This document shows positions 1 through 8,305 of a stretch of DNA of 64,000 nt, piece after piece. A program made the position numbers and the translations under genes. Position 1 is the first letter of the stretch; each line of letters opens with the position of its first letter. Source of the DNA: Cryobacterium flavum (lineage in GTDB: Bacteria; Actinomycetota; Actinomycetes; Actinomycetales; Microbacteriaceae). The notes under the pieces were generated by a model, which had not been told where the DNA came from, ran no database searches, and saw only the letters and a program-made list of their open reading frames with translations. The stretch lies in NCBI RefSeq assembly GCF_900103805.1, contig NZ_FNIB01000001.1, forward strand, positions 1 to 64,000. Direction: 5' to 3'.

Positions 1-39
1 TGGCATTTGACATTGTGCACGCTGTTGAGTTCTCAAGGA
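1..39 (-). promoter_or_regulatory. rRNA operon leader, boxA-like element
   Basis: Read on the minus strand this contains CTTGAGAACTCAACAGCGTG. That matches, from memory, the antitermination/processing leader placed before 16S and 23S genes in actinobacteria. No mature rRNA sequence is inside the window, so a minus-strand rRNA operon is inferred to begin just left of base 1. Confidence 0.6.
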
Positions 40-221
40 TCGGACACACCCGACTTCAGGCCCTGTTCTGGGCTGTCGCTCCGGGGCAACTTGTCTAACT
101 TACCCACCCAGCCAGTCGCTGTCAAATCGGCCAAACCGGGCAGTTTTCGGCATGCAAAGCACACCAAAACGCTCAGAAAACCCGACTCAACCAGCAACAC
201 ACACTCGATGGGAGGCTTACT

Positions 222-250
222 ATCCTAGCCCAACTTCAACGCACTTGAAA
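222..250 (-). promoter_or_regulatory. candidate rRNA promoter
   Basis: On the minus strand there is a TAGGAT -10 hexamer (222-227). A TTTCAA-like -35 lies 17 bases upstream (245-250). It reads toward the boxA-like leader about 180 bases away, as expected for an rrn promoter. The -35 is weak. Confidence 0.4.
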
Positions 251-503
251 CAAGCACTCTCAGCTGATTTGGCTACGATCTGGTCCCACATGAGGCCGAA
301 AAGCACTGCGGCTTTTCGCACCTTTGGGGTACGTATAGATACATTACGGCCACCACACCCACCCGTCAAAACGCACCCCACCCGGGCGTGTCGCCCGCGC
401 CCGGGCCGGTCTGCACCCGCCACGCAGACCGACCAGCGTTGGCCGATGACGATCTCGACAAGCTCGATCAACGATCTATGGACCCGACTGCGCTCCGCGC
501 CCC
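251..503. other. non-coding stretch upstream of the rRNA leader
   Basis: No convincing gene is seen between the left edge and 776; short open frames here have no recognisable protein sequence. The only local structure in this part is a hairpin at 297-318 with 8-bp arms (CGAAAAGC/GCTTTTCG) and a 6-base loop. The rest of 1-776 holds the rRNA leader, its promoter and two palindromic repeats. Confidence 0.45.
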
Positions 504-571
504 CCGGGCCCACTTTCTAACCCGGACCCAGTTCATAAACTGGGCCCACGGACGGGGCCTGGGCCCCGTCC
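504..571. repeat. palindromic repeat family A, copy 1
   Basis: The 68-bp unit has three parts: a lead-in CCGGGCCCACTTTCTAAC, a 24-bp near-palindrome at 524-547 (GGACCCAGTT/AACTGGGCCC around CATA), and a 22-bp near-palindrome at 550-571 (GGACGGGGCCT/GGGCCCCGTCC). Related copies lie at 643-711, 2035-2103 and 54453-54524. Confidence 0.9.
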
Positions 572-642
572 TCAAAGCATGCGTAAACCGCGCGAGGAAA
601 GCGGGCGAGGCAGCATCCGCTGGGCCGCACCCAGAACGACGA

Positions 643-711
643 CCGGGCCCACCTTCTAGCCCCGGGCCCAGTTTATAAACTGGGCCCGGGGACGGGGCCC
701 GGGCCCCGTCC
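643..711. repeat. palindromic repeat family A, copy 2
   Basis: This is the best-preserved copy. After the lead-in there is a perfect 32-bp palindrome at 660-691, whose half is GGGCCCAGTTTA. It abuts a perfect 22-bp palindrome at 690-711 with arms GGACGGGGCCC/GGGCCCCGTCC. It lies just upstream of the LtrA gene, in the same orientation as copies 1 and 3. Confidence 0.92.
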
Positions 712-776
712 GGAATTGCACTGGTGGATGAGGGAGGTGTCGTGCGGGTTTGACCCGCACGGGGGAGACTGGGGAG

Positions 777-2027
777 GTGAGCCGATCCGGGAAGACGAAG
801 CAGCAGCATCCGTTTGAGCATCGCGCGTGGATTCTGCGCCTGGGGTTTCGCCGGAGCCTGCTGCGGCCGGCCGATTCCGCCCGAAGCGACCGGGTCACCT
901 ACATCGAGCTGTTCTTCGACCTGATCTTCGTCTTTGCCCTCACCCAGCTGTCGCGCTACCTGTACGCCAACCAGTCCTGGGTCGGTGCGCTGGAATCGAT
1001 CATCCTGGTGCTCGCGCTGTGGTGGCTCTGGGTATACACGACGTGGGTGACCAACTGGCTCGACCCGGCCAAGCTGCCGGTACGCGGCGTGGTGATCGGG
1101 CTGTCCCTCGTGGGTCTGGTGATCAGCACGTCGATCTACGAGTCCTTCGGCGATCAGGGGTTGGTCTTCGCCATCGCTTATGTCGTTCTGCAACTCGGCC
1201 GCACGGTGTTCATGGTGCTCGCCCTGGCCCGCCACGATCCGGCCCTGCACGCGACCTTTCTGCGCATTCTGCTCTGGCTGTCCGTGGCCAGCGTGTTCTG
1301 GATCATCGGTGGTCTCATGCCGTTGTCCGTGCGGCTTCCGGCCTGGCTGATCGCCCTGGCCATTGAGTATGGTTCGGCGAGCCTCGGATTTCGCATCCCC
1401 GGGCTGAAAGCGCCGGGCGTCGACGATTGGGATGTCTCCGGGCCGCACATCGCCGAGCGCAGCGCCCTGTTCGTGATCATCGCCGTCGGTGAGTCTTTTC
1501 TGGTGACCGGGTTTGCTTTCGTCGACCAGGAGGCATCCGCTCTGGGGATAACCGGGTTGTTTCTCGCCTTCGTCAACGGGCTGGCGATGTGGTGGCTGTA
1601 TTTCGATCACGGCGAGCGAGCCGGCAGCAAGGCGATTGCGGCATCGAGCGAGCCGGGCCGCATTGCTCGGCTGGCATACACCTACGTGCATGCCATCATC
1701 ATCGCGGGCATCGTGCTGACCTCGGTCGCCGACAAGTCGGTGCTGGAACACCCAGAGGATGCCATGACGCTGCCGGTGGCCGTGACCATCGTTGGCGGGC
1801 CGCTGTTCTACCTGGTGGGACTGTTGCTGTTTCGCTGGATCGTCACGCGCACCCTGCTCGTGTCGCACCTCGTGGGGATCGGGTTGCTCGCCCTGGCCGG
1901 TGCTGCGGGTGCTCTCTTGACCCCGCTCGGGTTGGGCGTCGTGACCTCGGTTATCTTGGTGATCGTCGCGGCCGGGGAGACGATCTCGCGCGTTCGCGCC
2001 GGCACGACCGACGACGACGCTGGCTGA
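777..2027 (+). CDS. ltrA: LtrA family membrane protein (low temperature requirement protein A)
   Basis: A polytopic inner-membrane protein of about 416 residues. It shows the LtrA hallmark YIELFFDLIFVFALTQLSRY near the N-terminus, followed by ten or more hydrophobic segments. LtrA was named from a cold-growth phenotype in Listeria and its biochemical role is unknown. The GTG at 777 is preferred because GGGGGAG lies 9 bases upstream; an in-frame TTG at 750 is possible. The gene stands alone, with repeat A copies on both sides in the same orientation (643-711 and 2035-2103). The downstream copy could act as a transcription terminator. Confidence 0.85.
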   Translation: MSRSGKTKQQHPFEHRAWILRLGFRRSLLRPADSARSDRVTYIELFFDLIFVFALTQLSRYLYANQSWVGALESIILVLALWWLWVYTTWVTNWLDPAKLPVRGVVIGLSLVGLVISTSIYESFGDQGLVFAIAYVVLQLGRTVFMVLALARHDPALHATFLRILLWLSVASVFWIIGGLMPLSVRLPAWLIALAIEYGSASLGFRIPGLKAPGVDDWDVSGPHIAERSALFVIIAVGESFLVTGFAFVDQEASALGITGLFLAFVNGLAMWWLYFDHGERAGSKAIAASSEPGRIARLAYTYVHAIIIAGIVLTSVADKSVLEHPEDAMTLPVAVTIVGGPLFYLVGLLLFRWIVTRTLLVSHLVGIGLLALAGAAGALLTPLGLGVVTSVILVIVAAGETISRVRAGTTDDDAG

Positions 2028-2034
2028 GCGGATG

Positions 2035-2103
2035 CCGGGCCCACCTTGTGACCGCGGGCCCAGTATAGAAACTGGGCCCAGGGACGGGGCCCGGGCCCCG
2101 AAC
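2035..2103. repeat. palindromic repeat family A, copy 3
   Basis: Same layout as copies 1 and 2. The lead-in is at 2035-2052, the first palindrome at 2056-2079 (GGGCCCAGT/ACTGGGCCC around ATAGAA), and the second at 2082-2103, whose last three bases have decayed. It starts 8 bases after the ltrA stop codon, where a terminator hairpin would be expected. Confidence 0.9.
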
Positions 2104-2206
2104 GTGGTGCGGACGGGGCAAGTGAGGACGTTGGACCCTACTAGTGTGCGCGCGCGAAAGTAATACTGAGATGAGTTGCATCGCTGAAACGGACAGGAAA
2201 GCAATC

Positions 2207-2584
2207 ATGGGTTCACTTACGTATGACCGCGTCGTCGTGGAGATCGATGATCGCACCCTGGCGCACCTTCAGCTCGTGATTGCGCAGAAGCTGCGCCGGA
2301 GCGAGAGTTTTCTCCTGTCCTGGCAGGACTCCGCCGCGGTCGGTTCCGGTCACAGCTCGATCTGGATGAATCCGGCGATCCCGCTGTACTTCAAGTACGC
2401 CGGCGGACACGCGGCCAAGCTCAACCGACAGTGGATCGAAGACCTCAGCCGCTCAGCCAACAGCGCCCAGGGACTCTTCATCGTCAGTGAGGCCGGTTCC
2501 TTGCCCGCGACGACCCCAACCTCGCGGCCGAAGACCACGATCGAGGCGCGCACGACAGCGCGCACCGACACCGTGTTGGTTTAA
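2207..2584 (+). CDS. small DUF7882 family protein
   Basis: A 125-residue soluble protein starting MGSLTYDRVVVEIDDRTLAH. Conserved elements include LRRSESFLLSW and a proline/glycine-rich centre (IPLYFKYAGG). It matches my memory of a short Microbacteriaceae family often misnamed ATP-dependent DNA ligase. No ligase motif (KxDG) is present, so I do not accept that name. The ATG at 2207 is chosen because AGGAAAG lies 5 bases upstream; the 21 residues before it are unlikely to be translated. The C-terminal 30 residues are Thr/Pro-rich and probably disordered. Function unknown. Confidence 0.75.
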   Translation: MGSLTYDRVVVEIDDRTLAHLQLVIAQKLRRSESFLLSWQDSAAVGSGHSSIWMNPAIPLYFKYAGGHAAKLNRQWIEDLSRSANSAQGLFIVSEAGSLPATTPTSRPKTTIEARTTARTDTVLV

Positions 2585-2615
2585 TCCGCGCTGCGCCCAG
2601 GTGCAAGCTGGATGA

Positions 2616-2654
2616 CGAAAGCGGGCCCACGATCTTTGCGCGGGCCCGCTTTCG
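2616..2654. terminator. bidirectional terminator hairpin
   Basis: A perfect 13-bp stem (CGAAAGCGGGCCC at 2616-2628, complement at 2642-2654) closes a 13-base loop between the convergent DUF7882 gene and paaZ. The ends are A-rich/T-rich, as in intrinsic terminators that work in both directions. Confidence 0.75.
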
Positions 2655-2663
2655 AATCCCTAC

Positions 2664-4718
2664 CTAGTGCTTGGCGACCAGGGTCAGCACGTCGTAGGAG
2701 GCCACGAGCTCGTCGTTCTGATTGGTCAGCACGGCATCCCAGCGCACATCGCCGTAGTCGTCGGTCTCGCGCGGGGTAATCTGCTTCGCGGTGAGCGCGA
2801 CGCGGATGCTGTCGCCGGGCGACACCGGCGTGACGAACTTCAGGTTCTCGAGACCCGAGTTGGCCAGCACCGGCCCAGGCGCCGGATCGACGAACAGACC
2901 GGCGGCCCAGGAGACCAGCAGGTAGCCGTGCGCCACCCGGCCCGGGAAGAACGGGTTCGCGGCGGCGGCTTCCTCGTCCATGTGGGCGTAGAAGGTATCC
3001 CCGGTGAACTGGGCGAAGGTTTCGATGTCGTCGAGGGTGACCGTGCGGTAATCGGACACGATCTGGTCGCCGATCACGAGTTCGGCCAGGCTCTTTCGGA
3101 ACGGATGCGTGTCGCCGGCTCGCGCAGACGCGCCCTGGTGCCAGATTCCGGTGATGGCCGTGAGCATCTCGGGCGAGCCCTGAATGGCGGTGCGCTGCAT
3201 GTGGTGCAGCACTGCACGGATACCGCCGAGCTCTTCACCGCCGCCGGCCCGCCCGGGTCCGCCGTGCACGAGCTGCGGCACCGGCGAACCGTGCCCGGTG
3301 GAGGTGCGGGCGTCATCGCGGTCGAGCACCAGCACGCGGCCGTTGAAGGCCGAGATGCCGGTCATCAAGGCGACGGCCACTGACGGGTCGTGGGTGGCGA
3401 TACTGGTCACGAGCGACCCGCCACCCCGGCGCACGAGGGCGATGGCCTCATCGAGGGTGTCGTAGCCGAGCACACTCGAGACCGGGCCGAAGGCCTCGAC
3501 CTCGTGCACGGCGGCAGCGGAGGCGTCGTCGAAGCGCAGCAGCAGCGGCTCGACGAAGGCACCGTCGGGAGCGAGCGCGGTCGTGCCGTCTGCGTGGAGA
3601 ACGAGCGGAGCATCCGTTTGGCCGACGACCAGCTTGCCGCCGGCCTCCTGCAGGCGGGCAACCTGCTTGAGCACCTCGAGGCGCTGCGCGGCGGAGGCGA
3701 GCGGGCCCATGGTGACTCCCTGGGCGCGCGGGTCGCCGAGGACGATGCGCTCGGTGATGCGCGCCTGCACGGCCGCGATGACGTCATCCATGGCCGCACG
3801 CGGCACGATGACGCGGCGGATCGCGGTGCACTTCTGGCCGGCCTTGACCGTCATCTCGGTGACGACCTGCTTGACGAAGGCGTCGAATTCGGGGGTTCCG
3901 GCGGCGGCATCTGTTCCGAGAATCGAGGCGTTGATCGAGTCGGTCTCGTTGGTGAAGCGCACTCCCCCGGTCTGCACGGAGTCGCTCGCGCGCAGCTTCT
4001 CGGCGGTGGAGGCCGACCCGGTGAAGGCAACAAGGTCGCCGAGGCGCACGTCGTCGAACAAACTGGGCACGCTGCCGGACACGAGCTGCAGCGAGCCCTC
4101 GGGCAGCAGGCCGGAGTCGGCGAGGATGCGTACGAAGGCCTCGGCGAGGTAGCCGGAGGGCGTCGCGGGCTTCACCAGAGTCGGCACCCCGGCGAGGAAG
4201 GCCGGTGCGAACTTCTCCAACGCGCCCCAGACCGGAAAGTTGAAGGCGTTGATCTGCACGGCCACTCCGGGCAGGCGTGAATAGATGTGGCGGGCGATGA
4301 AAGAGCCGTCCTTGGAGAGCGGCTCAACCGGCCCGTCGACGTAGACGCGGGCGTTGGGCAGCTCGCGGCGTCCCTTGGAGGAGTAGCTGAACAGCACGCC
4401 GATGCCGCCGTCGATGTCGACCCAGGAGTCCACCTTGGTGGCGCCGGTACGGCTGGACAGCGCGTAGAGCTCCTGCTTGTGCTCGGTCAGCAGCAGCGCC
4501 ATCTGCTTGAGCAGAACGGCACGCTGGTGAAAGGTGAGCTCGCCGAGCGATTTCTGGCCGACGGTGCGGGCGTACTCGAGGGCGGCGGCGAGGTCAAGGC
4601 CCCGGGTGCTGACGCGGGTGACGACCTCACCGGTCGAGGCGTCACAGACGTCGACGGCGGCGTCTGTGGAAGTCGGGGTCCACCAGGCGCCCTGAACGTA
4701 GCTGGGCAGGATGGTCAT
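2664..4718 (-). CDS. paaZ: PaaZ: oxepin-CoA hydrolase / semialdehyde dehydrogenase
   Basis: A bifunctional phenylacetate-pathway enzyme of 684 residues, the usual family length. Residues 1-530 are an NAD(P)-dependent aldehyde dehydrogenase with a candidate catalytic Cys297 (KAGQKCTA) and Glu258 (TNETDS). Residues 555-684 are an R-specific MaoC-like hydratase with the motif FAQFTGDTFYAHMDEEAA, which opens the oxepin-CoA ring. Two ATGs are adjacent (4721 and 4718). The second is chosen because AAGGAGA lies 7 bases away rather than 4. It is the last gene of a three-gene minus-strand operon after the thiolase and hydroxyacyl-CoA dehydrogenase. The upper-pathway genes paaABCDE and paaK are not in the window. 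Confidence 0.92.
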   Translation of the reverse strand: MTILPSYVQGAWWTPTSTDAAVDVCDASTGEVVTRVSTRGLDLAAALEYARTVGQKSLGELTFHQRAVLLKQMALLLTEHKQELYALSSRTGATKVDSWVDIDGGIGVLFSYSSKGRRELPNARVYVDGPVEPLSKDGSFIARHIYSRLPGVAVQINAFNFPVWGALEKFAPAFLAGVPTLVKPATPSGYLAEAFVRILADSGLLPEGSLQLVSGSVPSLFDDVRLGDLVAFTGSASTAEKLRASDSVQTGGVRFTNETDSINASILGTDAAAGTPEFDAFVKQVVTEMTVKAGQKCTAIRRVIVPRAAMDDVIAAVQARITERIVLGDPRAQGVTMGPLASAAQRLEVLKQVARLQEAGGKLVVGQTDAPLVLHADGTTALAPDGAFVEPLLLRFDDASAAAVHEVEAFGPVSSVLGYDTLDEAIALVRRGGGSLVTSIATHDPSVAVALMTGISAFNGRVLVLDRDDARTSTGHGSPVPQLVHGGPGRAGGGEELGGIRAVLHHMQRTAIQGSPEMLTAITGIWHQGASARAGDTHPFRKSLAELVIGDQIVSDYRTVTLDDIETFAQFTGDTFYAHMDEEAAAANPFFPGRVAHGYLLVSWAAGLFVDPAPGPVLANSGLENLKFVTPVSPGDSIRVALTAKQITPRETDDYGDVRWDAVLTNQNDELVASYDVLTLVAKH

Positions 4719-4771
4719 CATGGGGTCTCCTTCAATGCGCGTGCGGGGTGCGGTATCGGTGCGGGCGGGCA

Positions 4772-5665
4772 TCAGGCTTCGTCCCAGCGGTAGAAGCCCT
4801 GGCCGGACTTGCGGCCGAGCTTGCCTTCGGCGACGAGCTTGCGCAGCAGCGCGGGCGGTTCGAAGCGGGCGCCGAGCTGCTGGTGCAGGTATTCGGCGAT
4901 GCCGAGCCGCACGTCGAGCCCGACCAGGTCGGTCAGTTTCAACGGCCCCACCGGATGCTTGTAGCCCAGCATCATCGCGGCATCAATATCCGAGGCGCTC
5001 GCGACACCCTCCTCGAGCATGCGGATGGCTTCGAGCCCAAGGGCCACGCCGAGGCGCGACGAGGCGAATCCGGGGGCGTCACTGACGGTGATCGGAGTCT
5101 TGCCGAGCGCGGAAACCCAGCTCTGGGCATCCGCTACCAATTCGGGCGAGGTAGCGCTGCCGGTGACGAGTTCGACCAGGTTCGAGGCGGGCACCGGGTT
5201 GAAGAAGTGCAGGCCGAGAAAGCGGGCCGGGCGCTTGAGCTCGTCGGCGAGGTCGTCGATCGAGATCGACGAGGTGTTACTGGCGAGTGCGGCATCGGCG
5301 GGAAGGTGGGCCTCGACCTTCTGCAGGGCTTCCACCTTGAGTGCGCGTACCTCGGGAACGGCTTCGACGACGAGTTCGCGGTCGCTGAACAGGCCGAAAT
5401 CGGCGCCAACGGCGAGGCGGGCCTCAAGCTCGGGGCGGGTCTCCCCGGTAGCGCCGCGGGTGATACTGGCGTCGACGGCGCGCAGCACTCGCTCGCGGGC
5501 GGCCGCAGCCTCGGTGTCGTCGCGCTCGACCAGAGCCACGTGGGCTCCCGCGAGCAGGAAGGCGTGGGCGATTCCGGCGCCCATGCGCCCGCCGCCGAGC
5601 ACGCCGACGCGATCAGGCACGCCACTTTCGCCGCGGTCACCGAGTTCAAGTTCAGACACGCTCAT
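4772..5665 (-). CDS. paaH: 3-hydroxyacyl-CoA dehydrogenase (PaaH/FadB2-like)
   Basis: A 297-residue NAD-dependent enzyme that oxidises 3-hydroxyacyl-CoA, here probably 3-hydroxyadipyl-CoA. The Rossmann motif GVLGGGRMGAGIAHA is near residue 20. The catalytic region LASNTSSISI and LGLHFFNPVP follow. The C-terminal dimerisation domain has GYKHPVGPLKLTDLVGLD. The start at 5665 overlaps the thiolase stop by one base (TGATG), so the two are likely translationally coupled. Longer readings into the thiolase gene are not supported. Confidence 0.9.
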   Translation of the reverse strand: MSVSELELGDRGESGVPDRVGVLGGGRMGAGIAHAFLLAGAHVALVERDDTEAAAARERVLRAVDASITRGATGETRPELEARLAVGADFGLFSDRELVVEAVPEVRALKVEALQKVEAHLPADAALASNTSSISIDDLADELKRPARFLGLHFFNPVPASNLVELVTGSATSPELVADAQSWVSALGKTPITVSDAPGFASSRLGVALGLEAIRMLEEGVASASDIDAAMMLGYKHPVGPLKLTDLVGLDVRLGIAEYLHQQLGARFEPPALLRKLVAEGKLGRKSGQGFYRWDEA

Positions 5666-6849
5666 CAGACACGCTCCAAAATGAGGGCCGAGCCCTGGCC
5701 GACGCCGACACACATGGTGGCGAGGCCGTGCTGGGCGTTTTCCCGCTCCATGCGGGCGAGCAGGGTGACGACCAGGCGTGCACCGCTTGACCCGAGCGGA
5801 TGCCCGAGCGCGATCGCGCCGCCGTCGCGGTTGACAATTTCTTCGTCGAGGCCGAGGCGGCGGATGCACGCGATCGACTGGGTGGCGAAGGCTTCGTTGA
5901 GTTCGATGGCGCCGAGGTCGGCGAGGCTCAGGCCGCTGCGCTCGAGGGCTCGCTGAGTGGCGGCGACCGGCCCGAGGCCCATGATCTCCGGGGCCAGGCC
6001 CACGTTGGCACCGACCACGATGCGAGCGCGCGGCGTGAGGCCGTACTTTTTCACGGCCTCGCCGCTCGCCACGAGAACCGCGGAGGCGCCGTCATTGAGC
6101 GAGCTCGCGTTGCCGGCTGTAACGACGGAGCCACCGGCGACAATGGGCCGCAGGGCGGCGAGGCCCTCGAGGGTGGTCTCGCGGCGCAAGCCCTCATCGA
6201 CGAGGACCTCGCCCTTTTTGGTAGGCACGCCGACGATCTCATCGACGAAATGGCCCGCGTCGATCGCGGCGGCGGCGCGCTGGTGGCTGCGAAGGGCGAA
6301 GGCATCCGCTTCTTCGCGGGTGATGCCGTCGAGGCGGGCGACCTCTTCGGCGGTCTCGGACATCGAGAAGGTGGCTTTGTCGCGGGCGGCGAGTTTGGGG
6401 TTCACGAAACGCCAGCCGATGGAGGTGTCGAACTGGGCACCGGGCTTGGCCCAGGCGCGGTCGGGTTTGGCCTGCACCCAGGGGGCGCGGGTCATCGACT
6501 CGACGCCGCCGGCGATCATGAGATCGGCGTCTCCGGCGCGGATTGCCTGCGCGGCCATGGTGATCGCCGACATGCCCGAGGCACACAGCCGGTTCACGGT
6601 GATCCCCGGCACGTGGTCGGGCAGCCCGGCCAACAGCCCGGCCATGCGGGCGACGTTGCGGTTGTCTTCGCCGGCCTGGGTGGCGGCGCCGAAGATGATC
6701 TCTTCGACCAGGCCCGGATCGATGCCGGCGCGGCGCACGGCCTCGCCGACGACGAGCGCGGCGAGGTCATCGGGGCGAACTGTGGCCAGCGCTCCGCCGT
6801 ACCGACCTACGGGGGTGCGTGCTCCTCCAACGAGGTAGGCCTCAGCCAT
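5665..6849 (-). CDS. paaJ: acyl-CoA thiolase (beta-ketoadipyl-CoA thiolase type)
   Basis: A 394-residue thiolase. The acylated nucleophile is Cys89 in NRLCASG. The C-terminal catalytic His is in GHPLGSSGAR and the second Cys in MCVGVGQGSA. Placed first in an operon with a hydroxyacyl-CoA dehydrogenase and PaaZ, it most likely releases acetyl-CoA and succinyl-CoA from 3-oxoadipyl-CoA. A general fatty-acid thiolase cannot be excluded from sequence alone. The ATG at 6849 has AGGAG 5 bases upstream. A TetR-type operator sits about 50 bases upstream (6900-6922). Confidence 0.88.
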   Translation of the reverse strand: MAEAYLVGGARTPVGRYGGALATVRPDDLAALVVGEAVRRAGIDPGLVEEIIFGAATQAGEDNRNVARMAGLLAGLPDHVPGITVNRLCASGMSAITMAAQAIRAGDADLMIAGGVESMTRAPWVQAKPDRAWAKPGAQFDTSIGWRFVNPKLAARDKATFSMSETAEEVARLDGITREEADAFALRSHQRAAAAIDAGHFVDEIVGVPTKKGEVLVDEGLRRETTLEGLAALRPIVAGGSVVTAGNASSLNDGASAVLVASGEAVKKYGLTPRARIVVGANVGLAPEIMGLGPVAATQRALERSGLSLADLGAIELNEAFATQSIACIRRLGLDEEIVNRDGGAIALGHPLGSSGARLVVTLLARMERENAQHGLATMCVGVGQGSALILERV

Positions 6850-6899
6850 GTTTTCTCCTGACGACGGTGTCTGCGTGTGCGTGTGGAAACGAGTCGTAA

Positions 6900-6922
6900 C
6901 TTACCGACCGTTCGGAAAGTAA
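6900..6922. promoter_or_regulatory. TetR-type operator before the paa operon
   Basis: The sequence TTACCGACCGTTCGGAAAGT (6901-6920) is an imperfect palindrome. It resembles the ACCGACCGTTCGGT operators of actinobacterial TetR regulators of acyl-CoA catabolism. The regulator gene is not next to it. Confidence 0.55.
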
Positions 6923-6993
6923 TTCTGGCAGACGGATGCTCGCGCGGCAACTCCCGAATTCTCAGTCGGTGCCGACGCGAGCGGTCACGCCGA

Positions 6994-8241
6994 CTAAATG
7001 GTCTGCACCAGAATCGATGCCACCACGATCGACGCCGTCGTGACCGTGGTGAAGCCGCCCACGAGCATGGGAGTGATCAGCTCATCAAAAATCGCCTTTT
7101 GCTCGTCTGCAGTGCGCCCCACGGAACGGCTGATTTCCTGGCAGAGAATGTAATCCCCCGGAAAGCCAAACATTGCCGTCAAAGCAACGGGAATGCCCTT
7201 CAGCGGGTCCCACTTGAAAATTTTCGAGGCGATCCACCCTCCGCCGATAATGCCGATTCCGCCAACGCCGAGGATCAGCAGCACGGGCCAGAATGCCTGA
7301 AGCATGTCGTTCCAGGTGACCGAGCTCATACTCGCGAGGACGACCACGATGACCGTCGCCATGGCGAGACCGAAAGCATTTGCCCGCTGCATTGCCTTGG
7401 GCGGGAAAATTCCGAGCACGTGGCCAATGATCCCGATTGCCAGCGCCCAGATTCCATAGTTGACACCGGTGATCGATCCCAGCAACGTGGCTAAACTTCC
7501 CGAAGCCAGCAACAGCATCAGGATGATGGTCGGTTCCTGAAAGCGTTCCGGCAGCAGCTGAATTTTTTTCGCTGTGGTGGTCGCGGGGCGCGCCTGCAGG
7601 TGGGTGGCAAGTGCGGTGCGCGCACCGGCGGCACTCACACGGTCGGTGCCGCCATCGGCACTTGATGCGATCGAGTCTGATGCGGAGGTCGGTTGCAGCT
7701 GTCCGCCGTCACGAAGTTTCACCGCGTACTTACGCAGAAGAATGTTCGCCAGCGGCATGCCGATGAGGCTTTGCACGCCCAGCACGAGTGCGGGGATGAC
7801 GACGAGATGATTCAGGCCCAACTCGGTCAGTCGCTCAGCGGTGATGATGTAGGCAAGGATGCCCCCGGTCACCGGCCCGGCACCGGCCACGGCCGTGGCG
7901 TAACCGAGGATCGGCGACACGACCAGCAGGATCAGCCCCGCACCGAGAACGATTCCGAACAGTGCGATCAAGATCGCTTTGTATTGCGAGCGGAGCTGAC
8001 TGATCGGTATCAGCGTGCCCATGTGCGTGATGACGGCCGCCACCAGAAGCGAGCCCACGGCCGCAAACGCCGAGTTCGGTATCAGGTCGGCCGGCAGGAC
8101 GCCGGTCCAGATAAGCACGAGATAGCCGACGAAGATAATCAGGAGGGACGGTATCCAGGCCTTCGACAGAATGGAAATCACCTCGCCGACGGCGAGGAGC
8201 AGAATAATCACCGTAGCGACATAAATCGGTTGTTCTAACAT
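6994..8241 (-). CDS. polytopic membrane protein, probable transporter
   Basis: A 415-residue protein with about eleven hydrophobic segments split by one soluble loop (roughly residues 178-225). Both halves carry Gly-rich re-entrant-like stretches (VAGAGPVTGGILAYI and LGVGGIGIIGGGWIASK). This two-half layout resembles carboxylate or amino-acid secondary carriers, but I cannot name the family. A distinctive FGFPGDYILCQEISRSVG lies near the C-terminus. It follows the amidohydrolase gene by about 64 bases on the same strand, so it may import that enzyme's substrate or handle its product. The ATG at 8241 is preferred over an adjoining TTG. Confidence 0.7.
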   Translation of the reverse strand: MLEQPIYVATVIILLLAVGEVISILSKAWIPSLLIIFVGYLVLIWTGVLPADLIPNSAFAAVGSLLVAAVITHMGTLIPISQLRSQYKAILIALFGIVLGAGLILLVVSPILGYATAVAGAGPVTGGILAYIITAERLTELGLNHLVVIPALVLGVQSLIGMPLANILLRKYAVKLRDGGQLQPTSASDSIASSADGGTDRVSAAGARTALATHLQARPATTTAKKIQLLPERFQEPTIILMLLLASGSLATLLGSITGVNYGIWALAIGIIGHVLGIFPPKAMQRANAFGLAMATVIVVVLASMSSVTWNDMLQAFWPVLLILGVGGIGIIGGGWIASKIFKWDPLKGIPVALTAMFGFPGDYILCQEISRSVGRTADEQKAIFDELITPMLVGGFTTVTTASIVVASILVQTI

Positions 8242-8305
8242 CAATCCAGGCCTTTTCTTCTCAACACTGAGCGAAACGTTCCGACAGGCGACGGGGCGAA
8301 ATCAG

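Noticed and set aside
468..2204. 578-residue minus-strand frame across ltrA
   Set aside because: Antisense to the LtrA hallmark sequence, and its repeated peptides come from the repeat A copies.
2207..2584. ATP-dependent DNA ligase
   Set aside because: This name is commonly attached to the family, but the protein is 125 residues and has no adenylation motif.
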